Made by a program: the position numbers and the translations under genes. The notes below the pieces were generated by a model. The model was not told the origin of the DNA. It did not search any database and saw only the letters and a program-made list of their open reading frames with translations. A stretch of DNA of 64,000 nt, taken from Delphinus delphis. Its lineage: Eukaryota; Chordata; Mammalia; Artiodactyla; Delphinidae. Position 1 is the first letter of the stretch. The number at the start of each line of letters is the position of its first letter. The stretch spans positions 2,914,001-2,978,000 of the forward strand of contig NW_027192651.1 of the NCBI RefSeq assembly GCF_949987515.2. The letters are read 5' to 3'. Of the stretch, positions 51,718 to 62,770 are shown in pieces.

Positions 51718-53297
51718 TCACAAACCTGCAGAGTTATAAATGACAGATATCGTCCAAAAATAGACTGAAGTAAGGCTGCCAAGAGGACTTGAAAGTGGGG
51801 CAGAATTGCAGGAAACCAATTTCAGGAGGTAGACTGGAATTGCATTGAAAGCATAGGAAAAGAGGCAGAACGTCCACAATGATGCACTTGGCCAAAAAGG
51901 GCGTATGCGTTTTTTCCTGAATATATTCAGGAAAACACGCATACGCCCTTTTTGGCCAACCAAGCAAGCTTGCAAAGGAAATCTGCACTACAATGAAGTC
52001 TCACTTCCCCCCGGTCAAAAGGGCCATCTGAAAAAAGTGTAAAATCCAGAAAGGCAGGACAGGCCATGGAGAACTGGGAGCCTTGTTATGCTGATGGGCG
52101 GGATGTAAATTGCCAACAACCACTCCGGAGAAGTGTATGGTGTTTCCTGAAACATCTAAAATACAAAGCAACAGAGCCTAGGGCACTGCCACTTATGGTC
52201 CTATAGCTTAGGGAAATTAAAATCAAAAAGACACAGCCACCCCAAAGTTTGGAACGGCTCTGTTTACAAGAACCTCGTTTACAGTACAAGTTCAACATCG
52301 CAGAAATTGAAAAATGGATAAAGAAGTTGTGGTATTTACTTACAAAGCAATATCACTCAGCAATGAAATCTGTGTCATCAGGCCCTTAGCAGCACAATGA
52401 GTGGATTCAGGTATGATGATTCTAACTGAAATAAGTCACACAGAAAAAGAAACATCATAAGATATCAGTAATACACGGAATGTAAACTTGGCTACACAGG
52501 AACTGAATTACAGAACAGAACAGGGTCTCAAATTTAGAAAACCAACTTATGCTTGCTTAAGGGGAAAGGTGAGTTGGGGTGCTGCATAAAACCAGAGATT
52601 GAAATGAGCACAGATAAAGTTCCTTAAGCCAAATATGGAATAGACAAGAGCTACTCCTTGCTCAACGAAATGGACTCAACACCGCATATTAAACGCCTAA
52701 GAATGTACCTGACTAGTAAGTATCTTAAAACCTATGGATTGCTATGTCTCCGAAAGAGAATCAAGCATGTGTACAGGGGCATAAACGCAGCAGTGATAGG
52801 ATTGGAGAGGTTCGGTGAGCAAATGAAGACCCTTTGAAGTCATATTGCATGGTACCCATTCCACGGGTTTCAAATACCCAGGTTTAAGGTATTCTTCCTT
52901 CAGCTAAAACATGCATGTGGAACCTAGTGTATGATCAACCATGTGATCGGGAGACGTGTTCAAATATGTCTCAGTTTTCGTACCCTGATACTCGGGTGCA
53001 ACATTCCAGACGCTTTACTAACACTCTCCCGACTTGGAGAGTCAGTCCCTTTAACCCCCTGTTTGGCCCAGTTTGCAATTTCTGCGGAAGATGAACAGGA
53101 ATAGCGAGAACCAATGAGAGACTAGCTGGAGGTGTCTGGACGGGCAAATTTAACTCTCATTTCCCACCAGGAAGAGGAATTAACCAAAGGCTCAGCGTGC
53201 CGTGCCGGAACCAGATTAGGGCCTGAAGCCATCCTGCGGTGTTGCGGCCAGGTCACAAGAAAGCGAGTTGAAGAAAGGAGCTCAGGGGCACTGTAAT
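51718..53297. repeat. Satellite unit 33, 1,580 bp
   Basis: Palindrome 51888-51959 with A to C at 51936, as in unit 32. Beta class; from 52126 it differs from unit 32 by CTCCGGAG, CACTGCC and GGGAAATTAA. Confidence 0.95.
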
Positions 53298-54875
53298 TCA
53301 CAAACCTGCAGAGTTATAAATGACAGATATCGTCCAAAAATAGACTGAAGTAAGGCTGCCAAGAGGACTTGAAAGTGGGGCAGAATTGCAGGAAACCAAT
53401 TTCAGGAGGTAGACTGGAATTGCATTGAAAGCATAGGAAAAGAGGCAGAACGTCCACAATGATGCACTTGGCCAAAAAGGGCGTATGCGTGTTTTCCTGA
53501 ATATATTCAGGAAAACACGCATACGCCCTTTTTGGCCAACCAAGCAAGCTTGCAAAGGAAATCTGCACTACAATGAAGTCTCACTTCCCCCCGGTCAAAA
53601 GGGCCATCTGAAAAAAGTGTAAAATCCAGAAAGGCAGGACAGGCCATGGAGAACTGGGAGCCTTGTTATGCTGATGGGCGGGATGTAAATTGCCAACAAC
53701 CACTCGGGAGAAGTGTATGGTGTTTCCTGAAACATCTAAAAAACAAAGCAACAGAGCCTAGGGCACTTCCACTTATGGTCCTATAGCTTAGGGAAATTAA
53801 AATCAAAAAGACACAGCCACCCAAAATTTGGGACGCCTCTGTTTACAAGAACCTCGTTTACAGTACAAGTTCAACATCGCAGAAATTGAAAAATGGATAA
53901 AGAAGTTGTGGTATTTACTTACAAAGCAATATCACTCAGCAATGAAATCTGTGTCATCAGGCCCTTAGCAGCACAATGAGTGGATTCAGGTATGATGATT
54001 CTAACTGAAATAAGTCACACAGAAAACGAAACATCATAAGATATCAGTAATACACGGAATGTAAACTTGGCTACACAGGAACTGAATTACAGAACAGAAC
54101 AGGGTCTCAAATTTAGAAAACCAACCTATGCTTGCTTAAGGGTAAAGGTGAGTTGGGGTGCTGCATAAAACCAGAGATTGAAATGAGCACAGATAAAGTT
54201 CCTTAAGCCAAATATGGAATAGACAAGAGCTACTCCTTGCTCAACGAAATGGACTCAACACCCCATATTAAACGCCTAAGAACGTACCTGACTAGTAAGT
54301 ATCTTAAAACCTATGGATTGCTATGTCTCCGAAAGAAAATCAAGCATGTGTACAGGGGCATAAACGTAGCAGTGATAGGATTGGAGAGGTTCGGTGAGCG
54401 AATGAAGACCCTTTGAAGTCATATTGCATGGTACCCATTCCACGGGTTTCAAATACCCAGGTTTAAGGTATTCTTCCTTCAGCTAAAACATGCATGTGGA
54501 ACCTAGAGTATGATCAACCATGTGAACGGGAGACGTGTTCAAATATGTCTCAGTTTTCCTCCTCTGGTACTCGGGTGCAACATTCCAGACGCTTTACTAA
54601 CACTCTCCCCACTTGGAAAGTCAGCGCCTTTAACCTCCTGTTTGGCCCAGTTTGCAATTTCTTGGAAGATGAACAGGAATAGCGAGAACCAATGAGAGAC
54701 TAGCTGGAGGTGTCTGGACGGGCAAATTTAACTCTCATTATCCACCAGGAAGAGGAAATAACCAAAGGCTCAGCGTGCCGTGCCGGAACCAGATTAGGGC
54801 CTGAAGCCATCCTGCGGTGTTGCGGCCAGGTCACAAGAAAGCGAGTTGAAGAAAGGAGCTCAGGGGCACTGTAAT
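53298..54875. repeat. Satellite unit 34, 1,578 bp
   Basis: Palindrome 53468-53539 with the compensated pair. Beta class; private CCACCCAAAATTTG (about 53818) and AATTTCTTGGAAG (about 54656), each with a base lost. Confidence 0.95.
53468..53539. repeat. Palindrome, unit 34, perfect with a compensated pair of changes
   Basis: The right arm carries the same A to C as units 32 and 33 (position 49, 53516). The left arm carries T to G at the exact partner position 24 (53491), giving GCGTGTTTTCC against GGAAAACACGC. All 36 pairs match again. Confidence 0.96.
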
Positions 54876-56454
54876 TCACAAACCTGCAGAGTTATAAATG
54901 ACAGCTATCGTCCAAAAATAGACTGAAGTAAGGCTGCCAAGAGGACTTGAAAGCGGGGCAGAATTGCAGGAAACCGATTTCAGGAGGTAGACTGGAATTG
55001 CATTGAAAGCATAGGAAAAGAGGCAGAACGTCCACAATGATGCACTTGGCCAAAAAGGGCGTATGCGTTTTTTCCTGAATATATTCAAGAAAAAACGCCT
55101 ACACACTTTTTGGCCAACCAAGCAAGCTTGCAAAGGAAATCTGCACTACAATGAAGTCTCACTTCCCCCCGGTCAAAAGGGCCATCTGAAAAAAGTGTAA
55201 AATCCAGAAAGGCAGGACAGGCCATGGAGAACTGGGAGCCTTGTTATGCTGATGGGCGGGATGTAAATTGCGAACAGACACTCGGGAGAAGTGTATGGTG
55301 TTTCCTGAAACATCTAAAAAACAAAGCAACAGAGCCTAGGGCACTTCCACTTATGGTCCTATAGCTTAGGGAAATTAAAATCAAAAAGACACAGCCACCC
55401 CAAAATTTGGAACGGCTCTGTTTACAAGAACCTCGTTTACAGTACAAGTTCAACATCGCAGAAAGTGAAAAATGGATAAAGAAGTTGTGGTATTCACTTA
55501 CAAAGCAATATCACTCAGCAATGAAATCTATGTCATCAGGCCCTTAGCAGCACAATGAGTGGATTCAGGTATGATGATTCTAACTGAAATAAGTCACACA
55601 GAAAAAGAAACATCATAAGATATCAGTAATACACGGAATGGAAACTTGGCTACACAGGAACTGAATTACAGAACAGAACAGGGTCTCAAATTTAGAAAAC
55701 CAACCTATGCTTGCTTAAGGGTAAAGGTGAGTTGGGGTGCTGCATAAAACCAGAGATTGAAATGAGCACAGATAAAGTTCCTTAAGCCAAATATGGAATA
55801 GACAAGAGCTACTCCTTGCTCAACGAAATGGACTCAACACCGCATATTAAACGCCTAAGAATGTACCTGACTAGTAAGTATCTTAAAACCTATGGATTGC
55901 TATGTCTCCGAAGGAAATCAAGCATGTGTACAGGGGCATAAACGCAGCAGTGATAGGATTGGAGAGGTTCGGTGAGCAAATGAAGGCCCTTTGAAGTCAT
56001 ATTGCATGGTACCCATTACACGGGTTTCAACTACCCAGGTTTAAGGTATTCTTCCTTCATCTAAAACATGCATGTGGAACCTAGAGTATGATCAACCATG
56101 TGATCGGGAGACGTGTTCAAATATGTCTCAGTTTTCGTACCCTGGTACTCGGGTGCAACATTCCAGACGCTTTACTAACACTCTCCCCACTTGGAGAGTC
56201 AGTCCCTTTAACCACCTGTTTGGCCCAGTTTGCAATTTCTGTGGAAGATGAACAGGAATAGCGAGAACCAATGAAAGACTAGCTGGAGGTGTCTGGATGG
56301 GCAAATTTAACTCTCATTTCCCACCAGGATGAGGAATTAACCAAAGGCTCAGCGTGCTATGCCGGAAGCACATTAGGGCCTGAAGACATCCTGCGGTGTT
56401 GCGGCCAGCTCACAAGAAAGCGAGTTGAAGAAAGGAGCTCAGGGGCACTGTAAT
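54876..56454. repeat. Satellite unit 35, 1,579 bp
   Basis: Palindrome 55046-55117 with four right-arm changes. Beta class with GTATTCACTT. CGAAGGAAATC (about 55910) has lost bases. Confidence 0.95.
55046..55117. repeat. Palindrome, unit 35, most decayed right arm
   Basis: The left arm is consensus. The right arm has four changes: G to A at 55088, A to C at 55099, G to A at 55103 and C to A at 55105. This is the largest number of mismatches in the window. Confidence 0.93.
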
Positions 56455-58033
56455 TCACAAACCTGCAGAGTTATAAATGACAGCTATTGTCCGAAAATAG
56501 ACTGAAGTAAGGCTGCCAAGAGGACTTGAAAGCGGGGCAGAATTGCAGGAAACCGATTTCAGGAGGTAGACTGGAATTTCATTGAAAGCATAGGAAAAGA
56601 GGCAGAACGTCCACAATGATGCACTTGGCCAAAAAGGGCGTATGCGTTTTTTCCTGAATATATTCAGGAAAAAACGCATACGCCCTTTTTGGCCAACCAA
56701 GCAAGCTTGCAAAGGAAATCTGCACTACAATGAAGTCTCACTTCCCCCCGGTCAAAAGGGCCATCTGAAAAAAGTGTAAAATCCAGAAAGGCAGGACAGG
56801 CCATGGAGAACTGGGAGCCTTGTTATGCTGATGGGCGGGATGTAAATTACCAACAGACACTCAGGAGAAGTGTATGGTGTTTCCTGAAACATCTAAAAAA
56901 CAAAGCAACAGAGCCTAGGGCACTGCCACTTATGGTCCTATAGCTTAGGGAAATTAAAATCAAAAAGACACAGCCACCCCAAAGTTTGGGACGCCTCTGT
57001 TTACAAGAACCTCGTTTACAGTACAAGTTCAACATCGCAGAAATTGAAAAATGGATAAAGAAGTTGTGGTATTTACTTACAAAGCAATATCACTCAGCAA
57101 TGAAATCTGTGTCATCAGGCCCTTAGCAGCACAATGAGTGGATTCAGGTATGATGATTCTAACTGAAATAAGTCACACAGAAAAAGAAACATCATAAGAT
57201 ATCAGTAATACACGGAATGGAAACTTGGCTACACAGGAACTGAATTACAGAACAGAACAGGGTCTCAAATTTAGAAAACCAACTTATGCTTGCTTAAGGG
57301 GAAAGGTGAGTTGGGGTGCTGCATAAAACCAGAGATTGAAATGAGCACAGATAAAGTTCCTTAAGCCAAATATGGAATAGACAAGAGCTACTCCTTGCTC
57401 AACGAAATGGACTCAACACCCCATATTAAACGCCTAAGAATGTACCTGACTAGTAACTATCTTAAAACCTATGGATTGCTATGTCTCCGAAAGAGAATCA
57501 AACATGTGTACAGGGGCATAAACGTAGCAGTGATAGGATTGGAGAGGTTCGGTGAGCAAATGAAGACCCTTTGAAGTCATATTGCATGGTACCCATTCCA
57601 CGGGTTTCAAATACACAGGTTTAAGGTATTCTTCCTTCAGCTAAAAGATGCATGTGGAACCTAGTGTATGATCAACCATGTGATCGGAGACGTGTTCAAA
57701 TATGTCTCAGTTTTCGTACCCTGGTACTCGGGTGCAACATTCCAGACGCTTTACTAACACTCTCCCGACTTGGAGAGTCAGTCCCTTTAACCCCCTGTTT
57801 GGCCCAGTTTGCAATTTCTGCGGAAGATGAACAGGAATAGCGAGAACCAATGAGAGACTAGCTGGAGGTGTCTGGACGGGCAAATTTAACTCTCATTTCC
57901 CACCAGGAAGAGGAATTAACCAAAGGCTCAGCGTGCCGTGCCGGAACCAGATTAGGGCCTGAAGACATCCTGCGGTGTTGCGGCCAGCTCACAAGAAAGC
58001 GAGTTGAAGAAAGGAGCTCAGGGGCACTGTAAT
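56455..58033. repeat. Satellite unit 36, 1,579 bp
   Basis: Palindrome 56625-56696, perfect. Beta class. GTCCGAAAATAG (56490) is shared with unit 37. GATCGGAGACG (about 57682) lacks one G. Confidence 0.95.
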
Positions 58034-59611
58034 TCACAAACCTGCAGAGTTATAAATGATAGCTATTGTCCGAAAATAGACTGAAGTAAGGCTGCCAAGA
58101 GGACTTGAAAGCGGGGCAGAATTGCAGGAAACCGATTTCAGGAGGTAGACTGGAATTGCATTGAAAGCATAGGAAAAGAGGCAGAACGTCCACAATGATG
58201 CACTTGGCCAAAAAGGGCGTATGCGTTTTTTCCTGAATATATTCAGGAAAAAACGCATACGCCCTTTTTGGCCAACCAAGCAAGCTTGCAAAGGAAATCT
58301 GCACTACAATGAAGTCTCACTTCCCCCCGGTCAAAAGGGCCATCTGAAAAAAGTGTAAAATCGAGAAAGGCAGGACAGGCCATGGAGAACTGGGAGCCTT
58401 GTTATGCTGATGGGCGGGATGTAAATTACCAACAGACACTCAGGAGAAGTGTATGGTGTTTCCTGAAACATCTAAAAAACAAAGCAACAGAGCCTAGGGC
58501 ACTGCCACTTATGGTCCTATAGCTTAGGGAAATTAAAATCAAAAAGACACAGCCACCCCAAAGTTTGGGACGCCTCTGTTTACAAGAACCTCGTTTACAG
58601 TACAAGTTCAACATCGCAGAAATTGAAAAATGGATAAAGAAGTTGTGGTATTTACTTACAAAGCAATATCACTCAGCAATGAAATCTGTGTCATCAGGCC
58701 CTTAGCAGCACAATGAGTGGTTTCAGGTATGATGATTCTAACTGAAATAAGTCACACAGAAAAAGAAACATCATAAGATATCAGTAATACACGGAATGTA
58801 AACTTGGCTACACAGGAACTGAATTACAGAACAGAACAGGGTCTCAAATTTAGAAAACCAACTTATGCTTGCTTAAGGGGAAAGGTGAGTTGGGGTGCTG
58901 CATAAAACCAGAGATTGAAATGAGCACAGATAAAGTTCCTTAAGCCAAATATGGAATAGACAAGAACTACTCCTTGCTCAACGAAATGGACTCAACACCG
59001 CATATTAAACGCCTAAGAATGTACCTGACTAGTAAGTATCTTAAAATCTAGGGATTGCTATGTCTCCGAAAGAGAATCAAGCATGTGTACAGGGGCATAA
59101 ACGCAGCAGTGATAGGATTGGAGAGGTTCGGTGAGCAAATGAAGACCCTTTGAAGTCATATTGCATGGTACCCATTCCACGGGTTTCAAATACCCAGGTT
59201 TTAGGTATTCTTCCTTCAGCTAAAACATGCATGTGGAACCCAAGTATGATCAACCATGTGAATGGGAGACGTGTTCAAATATGTCTCAGTTTTCCTCCCC
59301 TGGTACTCGGGTGCAACATTCCAGACGCTTTACTAACACTCTCCCCACTTGGAAAGTCAGCGCCTTTAACCTCCTGTTTGGCCCAGTTTGCAATTTATGC
59401 GGAAGATGAACAGGAAGAGCGAGAACCAATGAGAGGCTAGCTGGAGGTGTCTGGACGGGCAAATTTAACTCTCATTTCCCACCAGGAAGAGGAAATAACC
59501 AAAGGCTCAGTGTGCCGTTCCGGACCAGATTAGGGCCTGAAGCCATCCTGCAGTGTTGCGGCCAGCTCAAAAGAAAGCGAGTTGAAGAAAGGAGCTCAGG
59601 GGCACTGTAAT
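58034..59611. repeat. Satellite unit 37, 1,578 bp
   Basis: Palindrome 58204-58275, perfect. Beta class; private TAAATGATAGC and AAAATCTAGGG. TTCCGGACCAG (about 59519) lacks one base. Confidence 0.95.
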
Positions 59612-61191
59612 TCACAAACCTGCAGAGTTATAAATGACAGCTATCGTCCAAAAATAGACTGAAGTAAGGCTGCCAAGAGGACTTGAAAGCGCGGAAGAAT
59701 TGCAGGAAACCGATTTCAGGAGGTAGACTGGAATTGCATTGAAAGCATAGGAAAAGAGGCAGAACGTCCACAATGATGCACTTGGCCAAAAAGGGTGTAT
59801 GCGTTTTTTCCTGAATATATTCAGGAAAAAACGCATACGCCCTTTTTGGCCAACCAAGCAAGCTTGCAAAGGAAATCTGCACTACAATGAAGTCTCACTT
59901 CCCCCTGGTCAAAAGGGCCATCTGAAAAAAGTGTAAAATCCAGAAAGGCAGGACAGGCCATGGAGAACTGGGAGCCTTGTTATGCTGAAGGGCGGGATGT
60001 AAATTTCCAACAAACACTCGGGAGAAGTGTATGGTGTTTCCTGAAACATCTAAAAAACAAAGCAACAGAGCCTAGGGCACTTCCACTTATGGTCCTATAG
60101 CTTAGGGAATTTAAAATCAAAAAGACACAGCCACCCCAAAGTTTCGAACGGCTGTGTTTACAAGAACCTCGTTTACAGTACAAGTTCAACATCGCAGAAA
60201 GTGAAAAATGGATAAAAAAGTTGTGGTATTTATTTACAAAGCAATATCACTCAGCAATGAAATCTGTGTCATCAGGCCCTTAGCAGCACAATGAGTGGAT
60301 TCAGGTATGATGATTCTAACTGAAATAAGTCACACAGAAAAAGAAACATCATAAGATATCAATAATACACGGAATGTAAACTTGGCTACACAGGAACTGA
60401 ATTACAGAACAGAACAGGGTCTCAAATTTAGAAAACCAACCTATGCTTGCTTAAGGGTAAAGGTGAGTTGGGGTGCTGCATAAAACCAGAGATTGAAATG
60501 AGCACAGATAAAGTTCCTTAAGCCAAATATGGAATAGACAAGAGCTACTCCTTGCTCAACGAAATGGACTCAACACCGCATATTAAACGCCTAAGAATGT
60601 ACCTGACTAGTAAGTATCTTAAAACCTATGGATTGCTATGTCTCCGAAAGAGAATCAAGCATGTGTACAGGGGCATAAACGCAGCAGTGATAGGATTGGA
60701 GAGGTTCGGTGAGCAAATGAAGACCCTTTGAAGACATATTGCATGGTACCCATTACACGGGTCTCAACTCTCCAGGTTTAAGGTATTCTTCCTTCAGCTA
60801 AAACATGCATGTGGAACCCAGAGTATGATCAACCATGTGAACGGGAGACGTGTTCAAATATATCTCAGTTTTCCTACCCTGGTACTCGGGTGCAACATTC
60901 CAGACGCTTTACTAACACTCTCCCCACTTGGAGAGTCAGCGCCTTTAACCTCCTGTTTGGCCCAGTTTGCAATTTCTGTGGAAGATGAACAGGAATAGCG
61001 AGAACCAATGAGAGACTAGCTGGAGGTGTCTGGATGGGCAAATTTAACTCTCATTTCCCACCAGGAAGAGGAAATAACCAAAGGCTCAGCGTGCCGTGCC
61101 GGAACCAGATTAGGGCCTGAAGACATCCTGCGGTGTTGCGGCCAGGTCACAAGAAAGCGAGTTGAAGAAAGGAGCTCAGGGGCACTGTAAT
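59612..61191. repeat. Satellite unit 38, 1,580 bp
   Basis: Palindrome 59782-59853 with C to T at 59796. Beta class; private TTTCGAACGG and TTATTTACAAAG. Confidence 0.95.
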
Positions 61192-62770
61192 TCACAAACC
61201 TGCAGAGTTATAAATGACAGCTATCGTCCAAAAATAGACTGAAGTAAGGCTGCCAAGAGGACTTGAAAGTGGGGCAGAATTGCAGGAAACCGATTTCAGG
61301 AGGTAGACTGGAATTGCATTGAAAGCATAGGAAAAGAGGCAGAACGTCCACAATGATGCACTTGGCCAAAAAGGGCGTATGCGTTTTTTCCTGAATATAT
61401 TCAGGAAAAAACGCATACGCCCTTTTTGGCCAACCAAGCAAGCTTGCAAAGGAAATCTGCACTACAATGAAGTCTCACTTCCCCCCGGTCAAAAGGGCCA
61501 TCTGAAAAAAGTGTAAAATCCAGAAAGGCAGGACAGGCCATGGAGAACTGGGAGCCTTGTTATGCTGATGGGCGGGATGTAAATTACCAACAGACACTCA
61601 GGAGAAGTGAATGGTGTTTCCTGAAACATCTAAAAAACAAAGCAACAGAGCCTAGGGCACTGCCACTTATGGTCCTATAGCTTAGGGAAATTAAAATCAA
61701 AAAGACACAGCCACCCAAAAGTTTGGGACGCCTCTGTTTACAAGAACCTCCTTTACAGTACAAGTTCAAAATCGCAGAAATTGAAAAATGGATAAAGAAG
61801 TTGTGGTATTTACTTACAAAGCAATATCACTCAGCAATGAAATCTGTGTCATCAGGCCCTTAGCAGCACAATGAGTGGATTCAGGTATGATGATTCTAAC
61901 TGAAATAAGTCACACAGAAAAAGAAACATCATAAGATATCAGTAATACACGGAATGTAAACTTGGCTACACAGGAACTGAATTACAGAACAGAACAGGGT
62001 CTCAAATTTAGAAAACCAACCTATGCTTGCTTAAGGGTAAAGGTGAGTTGGGGTGCTGCATAAAACCAGAGATTGAAATGAGCACAGATAAAGTTCCTTA
62101 AGCCAAATATGGAATAGACAAGAGCTACTCCTTGCTCAACGAAATGGACTCAACACCGCATATTAAACGCCTAAGAATGTACCTGACTAGTAAGTATCTT
62201 AAAACCTATGGATTGCTATGTCTCCGAAAGAGAATCAAGCATGTGTACAGGGGCATAAACGCAGCAGTGATAGGATTGGAGAGGTTCGGTGAGCGAATGA
62301 AGACCCTTTGAAGTCATATTGCATGGTACCCATTCCACGGGTTTCAAATACCCAGGTTTAAGGTATTCTTCCTTCAGCTAAAACATGCATGTGGAACCCA
62401 AGTATGATCAACCATGTGAACGGGAGACGTGTTCAAATATGTCTCAGTTTTCCTCCCCTGGTACTCGGGTGCAACATTCCAGACGCTTTACTAACACTCT
62501 CCCCACTTGGAAAGTCACCGCCTTTAACATCCTGTTTGGCCCAGTTTGCAATTTATGCGGAAGATGAACAGGAAGAGCGAGAACCAATGAGAGACTAGCT
62601 GGAGGTGTCTGGACGGGCAAATTTAACTCTCATTTCCCACCAGGAAGAGGAATTAACCAAAGGCTCAGCGTGCCGTGCCGGAACCAGATTAGGGCCTGAA
62701 GCCATCCTGCGGTGTTGCGGCCAGCTCACAAGAAAGTAAGTTGAAGAAAGGAGCTCAGGGGCACTGTAAT
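61192..62770. repeat. Satellite unit 39, 1,579 bp
   Basis: Palindrome 61362-61433, perfect. Beta class; GAAAGTGGGG as in 32-34; private GAAGTGAATGG and TTCAAAATCGC. Confidence 0.95.

Larger units (their letters stand above)
48777..52125. repeat. Recent single-unit tandem expansion (units 31-33)
   Basis: The run 48777-50545 and the run 50357-52125 (offset 1,580) show no difference by eye over about 1.77 kb. They share the rare AACCTAGTGT, ACCCTGATAC, TTAACCCCCTG and GCCTGAAACC. The match stops at 52126 (CTCCGGAG against CTCGGGAG). Confidence 0.85.
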
